Origin: Candidatus Wolframiiraptor gerlachensis
Lineage (GTDB): Archaea > Thermoproteota > Nitrososphaeria_A > Caldarchaeales > Wolframiiraptoraceae
NCBI GenBank assembly: GCA_021323375.2
Contig: JAJPCT020000022.1
Span: forward strand, 1-64,000
DNA: 64,000 nt
Direction of reading: 5' to 3'
Made by a program: the position numbers and the translations under genes. Each line of letters begins with the position of its first letter. Position 1 is the stretch's first letter. The notes under the pieces are model-generated. The model was not told where the DNA came from. It searched no databases and saw only the letters and a program-made list of their open reading frames with translations. Below are positions 49,901-58,265 of the stretch, piece by piece.

Positions 49901-50203
49901 CTATCTCATGGAGCATTGGCAGGGTTTTGAGCCGCAGGCCGGGCATCCCGACCCATATCTGGCTAAAACAGCGTCCTCAAGATCTATTCCAACCACGTTG
50001 CAGAAGCTGAGAAGCCATGCGAGGAGATCTGCAACCTCGCATTCAAGACCCTTCCTATCATTCTTGAGGAAGGCATCCGCCACCTCTCCAGCTTCCGAGA
50101 GCATCCAGAGAAGCGTCTTTTCAGCACCCCTCCGACTATCACGATCAAGGTAGGTCTCAGCCATGAGTCTTTGAAGATCCCTCAACCTCATGTCAGCGAT
50201 CAA
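49901..50203 (-). CDS. MazG-like nucleotide pyrophosphohydrolase
   Basis: TLLWMLSEAGEVADAFLKNDRKGLECEVADLLAWLLSFCNVVGIDLEDAV; tail CPACGSKPCQC. Confidence 0.88.
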   Translation of the reverse strand: MIADMRLRDLQRLMAETYLDRDSRRGAEKTLLWMLSEAGEVADAFLKNDRKGLECEVADLLAWLLSFCNVVGIDLEDAVLARYGSGCPACGSKPCQCSMR

Positions 50204-50241
50204 GATCTAGCATGGCTCTAAAAAACTTAGCTTCAAGGCCG

Positions 50242-51219
50242 TTATCTCACCCCCTGAGCAAGGGTTTGAGGCGGGTTCGAGGCTAGGGCTATCGCGCCAT
50301 ATAAAACAACATCACCTCCAAGCGGCGTGATTATTATCTTAGGAGCCCTATTCGCAGTATATCCCCCTATGTTCGCTATTATCGGCTTGAGCACCAGCTC
50401 CAGGTTATTCAGCGCGATCGAGCCACCGACGGTAATCAGCTCCGGATCATAGAGCGTGTTGACATTGGCGAAGCCTATAGCATTCAGCCTGCCAACCTCC
50501 TCGATGATCTTGAGAGCCCCCTTATCACCCCTCCTTGCCAACTCGAAGAGTGACTTGGGGGTCAGTTCGCCCCTCCCTACAAGATCCTCCACCAATGTTC
50601 CGCAGAAATAATCCGGCCTGCTCTCGATCAGATATTTAGCGAGCTTCGGTATCCCAGAGCCTGAGCAGTATGCCTCCCGATGTCCTCTACCACCACAGTT
50701 GCATGCTAGCCTCTCCTCGAAGTCTATCACCATATGCCCTATCTCAGCGGCGTTTCCATCCTTTCCAATTAGGGGGATGCCATCCACGACCACTCCTCCA
50801 CCGATGCCCGAGCTGAGTGTTATGTAAGCGAGGTTCTTCAACCCCCTGCCGGCCCCAAAGACCCATTCTCCCAAGGCCGCGGTCGTGCAGTCATTAAGCA
50901 GGTAGACTGGAACCCTGAACATATCCCGGAGGGTCTCGACTATATGCACATTCTTGAATGGGACGTTCGGCGGGTTAAGTATCACACCCCTCCAGCAATC
51001 AAGAGGCCCTATCGAGCCTATTCCAATAGCTCTAACCTTATCCAAGTCGTTCGCCGAGACCATTCTTATCAGGCGGATAAACTGCTGGATTACATCATCC
51101 GGGGACTCTGATTGAACAGTCTTCTCCTCAACCCTCCTGAGAATCCCGGATTCAATGTTGCCCAGCGCCGCCCGAATATTCGTCGCGCCCAGATCTACAC
51201 CAATAACAAGCCCCGGCAT
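50242..51219 (-). CDS. ROK family sugar kinase (glucokinase-like)
   Basis: VIGVDLGATNIRAALG, LNDCTTAALGEWVFGAG, GSGIGGGVVVDG, CNCGGRGHREAYCSGSGI. Confidence 0.95.
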   Translation of the reverse strand: MPGLVIGVDLGATNIRAALGNIESGILRRVEEKTVQSESPDDVIQQFIRLIRMVSANDLDKVRAIGIGSIGPLDCWRGVILNPPNVPFKNVHIVETLRDMFRVPVYLLNDCTTAALGEWVFGAGRGLKNLAYITLSSGIGGGVVVDGIPLIGKDGNAAEIGHMVIDFEERLACNCGGRGHREAYCSGSGIPKLAKYLIESRPDYFCGTLVEDLVGRGELTPKSLFELARRGDKGALKIIEEVGRLNAIGFANVNTLYDPELITVGGSIALNNLELVLKPIIANIGGYTANRAPKIIITPLGGDVVLYGAIALASNPPQTLAQGVR

Positions 51220-51393
51220 ACTCGGAATCAGGAATCAAACTCGCAGCCCTAAACTTTTACACCCCACTAGAATCCTCTCATAAGGCCGCAAAGCAGCTCC
51301 TTCAAGCTTAAGAGAAGAACTCTAGGATGGAAGCTCAATGTAAGTTTGTTCCACCCTTGAAACCTTGATTGTTTGTAAGAGTTGTAAGCTGGT

Positions 51394-51870
51394 TTAGACC
51401 CTCCTTCCTCTTCTTCCACCCTTTCTCCTGACCGAGTCATGGGGTATTGGTGTCACGTCCTCTATCCTCCCGATTATTACTCCTGATCTCGCGATCGCCC
51501 TGATAGCTGCCTGTGTTCCCGGCCCCGGGGTCTTCGCCTTAACCCCTCCAGGTGCCCTCACCCTTATGTGGACAGCCTCTATACCCTTTTGCTTCGCTAT
51601 CTCCATCACATAGCTCGCGGCCCTTGTCGCAGCATATGGTGTCGGCTCAAGCCTTCCAGCATCCACGAACATGCCGCCGGAGGCCCTGGCAATCGTCTCG
51701 GCGCCGGTAAGATCTGTCAAGTGGACGATAATGTTGTTATAGCTCGAGTATATGTGGACGATACCCCATTTAAGGGTCTTCTTGGGCGCTGTAGCTACTG
51801 CCCTCTCAGCTTCCTGAGCTTCCTTCTCCTCCGGCTTCTTCTCAACCTCTTCCGCCTGAGCGCTGCTCAT
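51394..51870 (-). CDS. rps11: 30S ribosomal protein S11 (uS11)
   Basis: [32 protein letters not shown]...[44 protein letters not shown]. Confidence 0.97.
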   Translation of the reverse strand: MSSAQAEEVEKKPEEKEAQEAERAVATAPKKTLKWGIVHIYSSYNNIIVHLTDLTGAETIARASGGMFVDAGRLEPTPYAATRAASYVMEIAKQKGIEAVHIRVRAPGGVKAKTPGPGTQAAIRAIARSGVIIGRIEDVTPIPHDSVRRKGGRRGRRV

Positions 51871-51974
51871 TCTGGGGGCTAGTTGGAGACGCCATATTTA
51901 AGACTTCATCCCCCCTCAAGTGTCCCCGCATCATTTATTACTACGCTATAGCGGCTTTCAGCTAAGTAGGAGGA

Positions 51975-53498
51975 ATGACTGAAAGGCTTTACCTGCCCGA
52001 TTTACTGGCGATTCAGCTTAAGTCCGTGGTGCATCTAGTTGAGAGTGGGCTTCTTAAGGAGGGGAAGGTCCTCATACACCGCGGTCTCGTGGCGGAGGCG
52101 GAGAGGCTGGCCTCCGAGGGAGATACACTGGCCCTCGAGGGGCTTGAGAAGCTGGCAACCGCCTGCAGGGCCGCGGGCATAGTTATCGAATATGTTGGGG
52201 CGAGCTCTAATGGTGATCGGCTAGCGATCCTCGAGGAGGCGAGGAAGAGGGGCGCCAGCCTCGTGACATGCGACCCAATCACGGCCAAGATGGCCTCATC
52301 GCTGGGGGTTGAGGTGCTTTATGAGATGCCGCCGCCCCCATTCCGCATTCAGGAAGTCTTCACAGATGAAGTTATGAGCTTGCATCTAAAGGGGGGACTT
52401 CCGCCTAGGGTTAAACGGGGCTCGCCGAGAAGCTGGAGGCTCGAGGAGATACTGGATAAGCCGGTCACGAGGGAGGAGATGGAGCTAACCCTCGCCTATC
52501 TAATGAGGGAGGCTTACACGTCGCTGGGAACGGATGCCTTCCTTGAGGTCGATAAGCCAGCCGTCAAGATATTCCAGCTAAGGGACTTCAGGATCGTGGC
52601 CACTAGGCCGCCGTTCTCAGACGGCTTCGAGCTCACGATAGTCAAGCCGAAGATCAGGAGAAGGCTCGCGGACTACAGCCTACCGATGAAGGTTATCGAG
52701 AGGCTGGAGACGCAGGCGGAGGGGATACTAATAGCTGGGCCGCCTGGGATGGGCAAGTCGACCTTCGCGCAGGCCCTCGCCGAGCATTATAAGTCGCTGA
52801 ACAAGATTGTTAAGACTATTGAGAGCCCGCGAGACCTCCAGGTGTCGCCCGAGATAACCCAGTACTCGAAGGCTGCCTCGAGGCATAACGAGCTTCATGA
52901 TGTCCTTCTGCTGAGCAGGCCCGATTACACGATCTTTGATGAGATACGTGGGCCCGAGGACTTCGACCTCTTCATAGACCTGAGGCTCGCCGGGATAGGG
53001 ATGATAGGTGTTATACATGCGACAACGCCGATAGATGCTATTCAGAGGATAGCGAATAGAATAGACTTGGGCATGCTGCCGTCAGTAATAGACACGGTCA
53101 TATTCATGGATAAGGGTGAGGTAGAGAAAATATACTCCCTCGAGATGACAGTTAAGGTGCCAGCCGGTCTGAAGAAGGAGGATCTCGCGAGGCCAACGGT
53201 GATTGTCAAGGACTTCCTGACCGATGAGCCGAAATTCGAGCTCTACGTCTTTGGTGAGAGGAACTTCGTGGTGCCGATAAAGAAAGAGGCGCGCGGAGAG
53301 GCCATGAGCAGGCCAGCATTCAAGATCACGAGCCTGCTCCAAGAATACATACCGGACTTCAGGATCGAGGAGGACAAGAACGTCATAAGGCTATACATCC
53401 CGGAGCAATACTACAGGATATATATCAAGAAATGCCAGAACAAGCTCCTTAAGATCGCGAGAAAATACAGGATAAACATCGAGGCGTATCCGAGCTAA
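51975..53498 (+). CDS. PIN domain + PilT/VirB11-type ATPase + KH-like C-terminal protein
   Basis: PIN-like N-terminus VTCDPITAKMASSLGVEVLYE, AGPPGMGKSTFAQALAEHY Walker A, DYTIFDEIRGPEDFDLF, GVIHATTPIDAIQRI. Confidence 0.9.
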   Translation: MTERLYLPDLLAIQLKSVVHLVESGLLKEGKVLIHRGLVAEAERLASEGDTLALEGLEKLATACRAAGIVIEYVGASSNGDRLAILEEARKRGASLVTCDPITAKMASSLGVEVLYEMPPPPFRIQEVFTDEVMSLHLKGGLPPRVKRGSPRSWRLEEILDKPVTREEMELTLAYLMREAYTSLGTDAFLEVDKPAVKIFQLRDFRIVATRPPFSDGFELTIVKPKIRRRLADYSLPMKVIERLETQAEGILIAGPPGMGKSTFAQALAEHYKSLNKIVKTIESPRDLQVSPEITQYSKAASRHNELHDVLLLSRPDYTIFDEIRGPEDFDLFIDLRLAGIGMIGVIHATTPIDAIQRIANRIDLGMLPSVIDTVIFMDKGEVEKIYSLEMTVKVPAGLKKEDLARPTVIVKDFLTDEPKFELYVFGERNFVVPIKKEARGEAMSRPAFKITSLLQEYIPDFRIEEDKNVIRLYIPEQYYRIYIKKCQNKLLKIARKYRINIEAYPS

Positions 53499-53517
53499 GC
53501 CTATCCCCAATAGACTA

Positions 53518-54648
53518 TTAGACTCTTCTTCCGGGGAGCGGGTATCTTCCGTGTTTTCTCGCCTTATCAACCATTGTGAATATGTTCTCCACCTTCACAT
53601 TCATGTGAAGCGAGTTGCTGGATGTAAGTATGAATCCACCGCCCTCCGCCGCCGCATCTATACATCTCCTAACATCTCTCCTCACATCCTCCGTCCCATA
53701 GGAAAGGACGTACTTGCAATCAACATTCCCCATTACACATATCCTGTCCCCATATCTCCTCTTAACATCTCCCATATCCATGACGCCGGGCTCCATTGGG
53801 TGTAGCGCCGAGATACTCGTATTTACTATGTCATCTAGGATGGTGTAGAGATTTCCATCAGAATGCTTCAGAAACAGGAATCCCATATCTCTTGCCTATA
53901 TTGACAATAGCCTTCAAGTATGGGAGCTCATACTCCCTAAACATTATTGGGTTCATGAATGGGCCATTTTCCCCAGCATAGTTATCCGTAACCCATAGCG
54001 CATCTACACCAACCTCCGCCATCGCCTTAGCATAGCTTTGACAGGCTCTTGCTAACTTATCCAATAGATTTCTCGCGAGGAAGGGCCTATTGAAAGTCTA
54101 GAAGGATCTTGTCAATACCTCCCCTAACTTGGAAGGCGAAGTGCCAGCCACTATGGCATTGCCCTATCATAACGATACGATATCCTCCCCCCTTACACTC
54201 CTCATTATTCGCTCCATCATCTCGTAGATATCGGGATGGAAGGCATTAGGCGGCTCATAGGATTCCAGATCCTCCGGCGTTTTCACCACACCATCCACAA
54301 AGAAGGTTGTCCTGCTTCTCTGATTCGCCTGCATCACCCTACCCTAATGATCAACGTACCTATCCTTATCGACATATCTCGGCTTATAATCTCTAGGCGT
54401 TAAAGAATAGTCTGATAGCACGACAGCGGCATCGAAGTCAAGCTTCTTGCACGCCTCAACCAACAATAACCTATAGGTTATCGCTTAATCCCAGCTGGTA
54501 CTGCCGCAGCCGTAGTGTAGACCTGACTCATAATAGGTCTACCAAGAACCTGCTCAACTATAGGAGGATCAAGCGCGAAATCTGTTATAGGGACATAATC
54601 TGGCTCGCCCAGCTCAAGAGCCCTGAAAAAGCGCTCCTTATGATTCAT
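53518..54648 (-). pseudogene. Uroporphyrinogen decarboxylase-family (MtaA/CmuA-like) pseudogene
   Basis: MNHKERFFRALELGEPDYVPITDFALDPPIVEQVLGRPIMSQVYTTAAAVPAGIKR* then frameshifts; VDGVVKTPEDLESYEPPN; DALWVTDNYAGENGPFMNPIMFREYELPYLKAIV; HSDGNLYTILDDIVNTSISALHPMEPGVMD. Confidence 0.87.
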
Positions 54649-54736
54649 TGTAAGATACGCATATCTTGGTCTAGATAAATAGTTTTATGGCCGGGAAGGT
54701 GGAAAGATTAAAAGCCGAGAATGAATTAGTTTTCTC

Positions 54737-54801
54737 ATTGGGGGATGAGGCAGCCGCTCCAGACTGAACTGTGATGCAGGAAGAGCCGGGCCGACCCAAA
54801 T
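54737..54801 (+). ncRNA. Candidate C/D-box sRNA
   Basis: Box C GGGATGA (54742), D' CTGA (54764), C' GTGATGC (54771), D CCGA (54791), flanked by TTGG/CCAA terminal pairing; three of four boxes carry one mismatch. Confidence 0.35.
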
Positions 54802-54817
54802 ATTCTCACTAAACTGG

Positions 54818-55293
54818 TTATGCTCTTGCTTGGCGTTTCTTTTGATACGTCCTAATTATTTCATTGTAGTCTTCTTCGCTTATCCTCTTTGTCGATCCCA
54901 TGAATGCCCTCATTGGGTTCCTGAACCTCCTGAGGAATGAGAGCCTGTTATGTATTTCTGTTGGCGAAATTGCTATCTCCCACACCTCCGCCTCCTTGAA
55001 GCCCATCGCATATTGGAACGCGTTTGATAGTTCTCCGATTACATGGAATCTCTGTTCCTCCGTTATTGGGTGAGCTGGCCCAGCTAATATTCCCTCACCA
55101 TGAACCCCTTTCTCTTGGCTTCTGCGATGTAGAAGATTACTTTGTCGCCCTTCTCGAGCCTCCTGAGATTTGGGGGCTCTAACATTCAGCGACCGGAACC
55201 TGTTTTCATCCTGTTTGATAGGACCTCGCTCGCGGGTGCAATTCTTCCCATATGCACATGATCCTTCACAAGGAAGACCCAATAGTTGACCAT
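54818..55293 (-). pseudogene. EVE-domain protein, frameshifted
   Basis: MVNYWVFLVKDHVHMGRIAPASEVL... / FRSLNVRAPKSQEA / LEKGDKVIFYIAEAKRKGFMVREY / PITEEQRFHVIGELSNAFQYAMGFKEAEVWEI...RISEEDYNEIIRTY spread over several frames. Confidence 0.75.
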
Positions 55294-55327
55294 GCTCTAT
55301 GCATGGGATCTCAATCTTATAAGAGAG

Positions 55328-56755
55328 TTAGGTGAGCCTTATCCTCCTCCACGGCCTCTCCTCCGAGCCCCTCTTAGCATAATCATCCAAGTTTATCCCC
55401 ATCTTCTTCGCCTTTCTTCTTATCGCTGCTAGGGTCGGTTTCCTATACTCTCTAACAGTCTCGAGGATCAGCTCTCCAATCCTCTCATCGCCCCTCGCTA
55501 TTATGGCCTGGAGATATGCCTGCCTTATCCCATCAGTGCTCAGGATCCTGCCAAGCTCCCTTCTCAGGAACTTAAGCTTCCTCCTTAGGATTCTTGGATC
55601 CTCAAACTCCTCGCTCTCCATTGGTGTATGAGGCTTTGGGACGAATGGGTTCGCGCTCACCCTCACCCTGAATCCCAGATCCTTTATCTCCCTAACAAGC
55701 TTCACCGCCTCCTCTAAGTCCTTCATGGTCTCCCCCGGTAATCCGAACATCATGTAAAGCTTTATCCGGGTGATCCCATGCTTCTTGAGCAGCTTGCACA
55801 CATTGAGGAGCGATTCATCTGGAAATCCCTTTCCTATCCTATATCTGAGCTCCTCACATGTCTCGGGGGCGATCGTTATGGTCTTCTCACCGCTCTCCGC
55901 CAAGAGTTCTAAGAGCATCTCGCTCATCGCATCGGCCCTCAAGGATGGCGCTATTAGCCTAAAGCTTCTATCCCTCCTGAGCTCCCTCGCGATCTCTATT
56001 AGCTCCTCGAGCCTGCTATATCTCGAAAGGTCGCTGGCTATTAGGGCTACGGCCTCATAATCCCCCCTTATCACCCCCTCCCGCATAACCTCTGCCAGCT
56101 GATCTAGACTCCTCTCCCTATATGGCGCGTAGAAGTTTTTCCCTAGGCAGAAGAGGCAGCTCCACCCACATCCCCTGCTTACGTCGAGTAGGAGAGCATC
56201 GCCGAAGATGCTCCGCCTGCTGGAGACCTGAAGCGCCGGGAGAAACGTGTCAAGCCTTCGTGGATATGTTCTTCTCACCGCCTCGGAGACCCCTGCGATG
56301 AATAACCCCTCTAAGCTTGCTAGGTTCTTTGGGCTCGCGCCGTCCATCATCTCCTCGATGAGTTTCATCAGCCCGCTCTCCGCCTCTCCGATGTAAACAT
56401 AGTCTGTAAGGCATTTGAGAGGGTATGGATTGCATGTACATGGGCCGCCGATAATCTTGGGCTTATCGAAGAGGTTTAGCCTAGCTATCTGGTGCGCCAT
56501 CTCGAGGAAATCCAGCTCATACTGGTAGCTGAACATTATCAGGTCAAACTCGCTGAGATGGGAGCCGGTCTCAATACTCCTATCACTCTCAGCGGTAAAG
56601 CGCTCGCAATAGATCCTGTCATCGAGGTTTAGGAGGTGGTAGATTATCCTGATGCCGAGGTTTGATATCGCGACCTCATACGTGCTCGGGTAGACTAGGG
56701 CTATCCTGAACTTACCCCTAACCCTCTTCCTTACAACGAACTTCTCATCTAGCAT
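55328..56755 (-). CDS. Radical SAM protein with B12-binding-like N-terminus
   Basis: RIALVYPSTYEVAISNLGIRIIYHLLN, DVSRGCGWSCLFCLGKNFY, KLYMMFGLPGETMKDLEEAV. Confidence 0.93.
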   Translation of the reverse strand: MLDEKFVVRKRVRGKFRIALVYPSTYEVAISNLGIRIIYHLLNLDDRIYCERFTAESDRSIETGSHLSEFDLIMFSYQYELDFLEMAHQIARLNLFDKPKIIGGPCTCNPYPLKCLTDYVYIGEAESGLMKLIEEMMDGASPKNLASLEGLFIAGVSEAVRRTYPRRLDTFLPALQVSSRRSIFGDALLLDVSRGCGWSCLFCLGKNFYAPYRERSLDQLAEVMREGVIRGDYEAVALIASDLSRYSRLEELIEIARELRRDRSFRLIAPSLRADAMSEMLLELLAESGEKTITIAPETCEELRYRIGKGFPDESLLNVCKLLKKHGITRIKLYMMFGLPGETMKDLEEAVKLVREIKDLGFRVRVSANPFVPKPHTPMESEEFEDPRILRRKLKFLRRELGRILSTDGIRQAYLQAIIARGDERIGELILETVREYRKPTLAAIRRKAKKMGINLDDYAKRGSEERPWRRIRLT

Positions 56756-56836
56756 CCCAGCTTCCTACTCGCTCCTATGCAATCATCCATAACTTTCTCT
56801 ATAAAGGTTTGAACGCGGTCCAAGGGTTAAGTTTTC

Positions 56837-57808
56837 ATGTCGCCTCCAGCCCATGATCTAGTAAGGATCATGAGTAAGATCATGCTCAGTGATGATTTGA
56901 GGAGCTATCTTGATAGGCTTCCGGACGTGGAGCTGGATCTCCTGCTTGAGGCTTATGAGAGGCCCTTACCCGAGGCCTTTAGAGTTAATACCCTGAAGGC
57001 TTCTGAGGAGAAGATTCTGGAGAGGCTAAGGTCTAGGGGATATAGTATTGAGCCTATTCCATGGGCTCGACATGGCTATATGGCTTCGGGCGGCGAGGAT
57101 CTTGGGAAGTCGCTGGAGCATATGCTCGGGCTGATCTATATTCAGGGGCCTGTCTCCATGGCGCCTGTTGAGGCCTTGGACCCGAGGCCGGGCGAGGTGA
57201 TCCTCGACCTATGCGCCGCTCCGGGAAGCAAGAGCACGCAGATCGCGCAGCTCCTCCGCGGCGAGGGGGTCCTAGTCGCGAATGATATCAGTTTCGACAG
57301 GGTTAAGGCGCTCTCATCAAACCTCCAGAGATTCGGCGTGCTAAACTGCGTTATCACGCTCGCCGATGGGAGGAAGTATCCACGATTTGCTAGAGAGTTC
57401 TTTGACAGGGTTCTTGTGGATGCTCCATGCAGCTCCCTCGGAATAATTAGCAAGAACTGGGGTATAGCGAGGGCGTGGTCCATTGGGATCGTCAAGAGGC
57501 TTAGCGAGCTCCAGAAAAGGCTGATCCTAGCCGCCTTCGACTGCCTCAAGCCCGGCGGCACCCTAGTATACTCCACGTGTACGCTGACAGTTGAGGAGAA
57601 TGAGCTTGTGGTGAACTGGCTTCTCGAGAACCGGGAAGATGCAAAGGTAAGCGAGATAAGGCTCAAGGATCTTAGGCATAGGCCGGGGATAACCGAGTAT
57701 GGCGGGGTAAGAATGAAGGATGAGATCTCGAAAACGATGCGGATAATGCCCTATGACAACTGGGCTGAAGGATTCTATATCGCGAGGATCACAAAGGAGG
57801 TGAGATGA
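56837..57808 (+). CDS. NOL1/NOP2/Sun family RNA (cytosine-5) methyltransferase
   Basis: ILDLCAAPGSKSTQIAQLL, VLVDAPCSSLGI, GGTLVYSTCTLTVEENE. Confidence 0.95.
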   Translation: MSPPAHDLVRIMSKIMLSDDLRSYLDRLPDVELDLLLEAYERPLPEAFRVNTLKASEEKILERLRSRGYSIEPIPWARHGYMASGGEDLGKSLEHMLGLIYIQGPVSMAPVEALDPRPGEVILDLCAAPGSKSTQIAQLLRGEGVLVANDISFDRVKALSSNLQRFGVLNCVITLADGRKYPRFAREFFDRVLVDAPCSSLGIISKNWGIARAWSIGIVKRLSELQKRLILAAFDCLKPGGTLVYSTCTLTVEENELVVNWLLENREDAKVSEIRLKDLRHRPGITEYGGVRMKDEISKTMRIMPYDNWAEGFYIARITKEVR

Positions 57809-58260
57809 TGAGGTTGCTAACCTCCGCAGAAAGGAGATACCTCGCTAAGAGGCTTGAGGACCAGCATGGCGTCGAGAATGCCTTCGATGATCTAGTCCTC
57901 ATCCGGACTGGGCAGGGGAGGATAAGAGCCACGTCCAAGGAGGCTTATGATGTTGCCTGCAGGCTTAGGAGAGTTCAGCAAGTGGGGCTCTATGTCGCGA
58001 AGATGGTGAAGGGCGATGTAATTCTCTCGATAGAGGGTAGCCAGTTGCTCGGCGCCGCGATAACGAAGAATGTAATAGAGCTGAGCGAGGAGGAGGCTGA
58101 GGAGTGGATGAAGGCCGCGCCCATAGAGAGGTCTGAGAAGATTGAGGCGAGATATGTTGTTGCGAGATGCGGCGACTTCTACCTTGGATCGGGCAGAGTC
58201 TCTAGGGATGGGAGGATATATCCACAGGTGGCCAAATGGAGGCGAATCCCTGAGGAATAG
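57805..58260 (+). CDS. PUA domain protein (Nip7-like)
   Basis: GLYVAKMVKGDVILSIEGSQLLGAAITKNVIELSEEEAEEWMKA; overlaps the Sun MTase stop by 4 nt. Confidence 0.78.
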   Translation: MMRLLTSAERRYLAKRLEDQHGVENAFDDLVLIRTGQGRIRATSKEAYDVACRLRRVQQVGLYVAKMVKGDVILSIEGSQLLGAAITKNVIELSEEEAEEWMKAAPIERSEKIEARYVVARCGDFYLGSGRVSRDGRIYPQVAKWRRIPEE

Positions 58261-58265
58261 AATCA

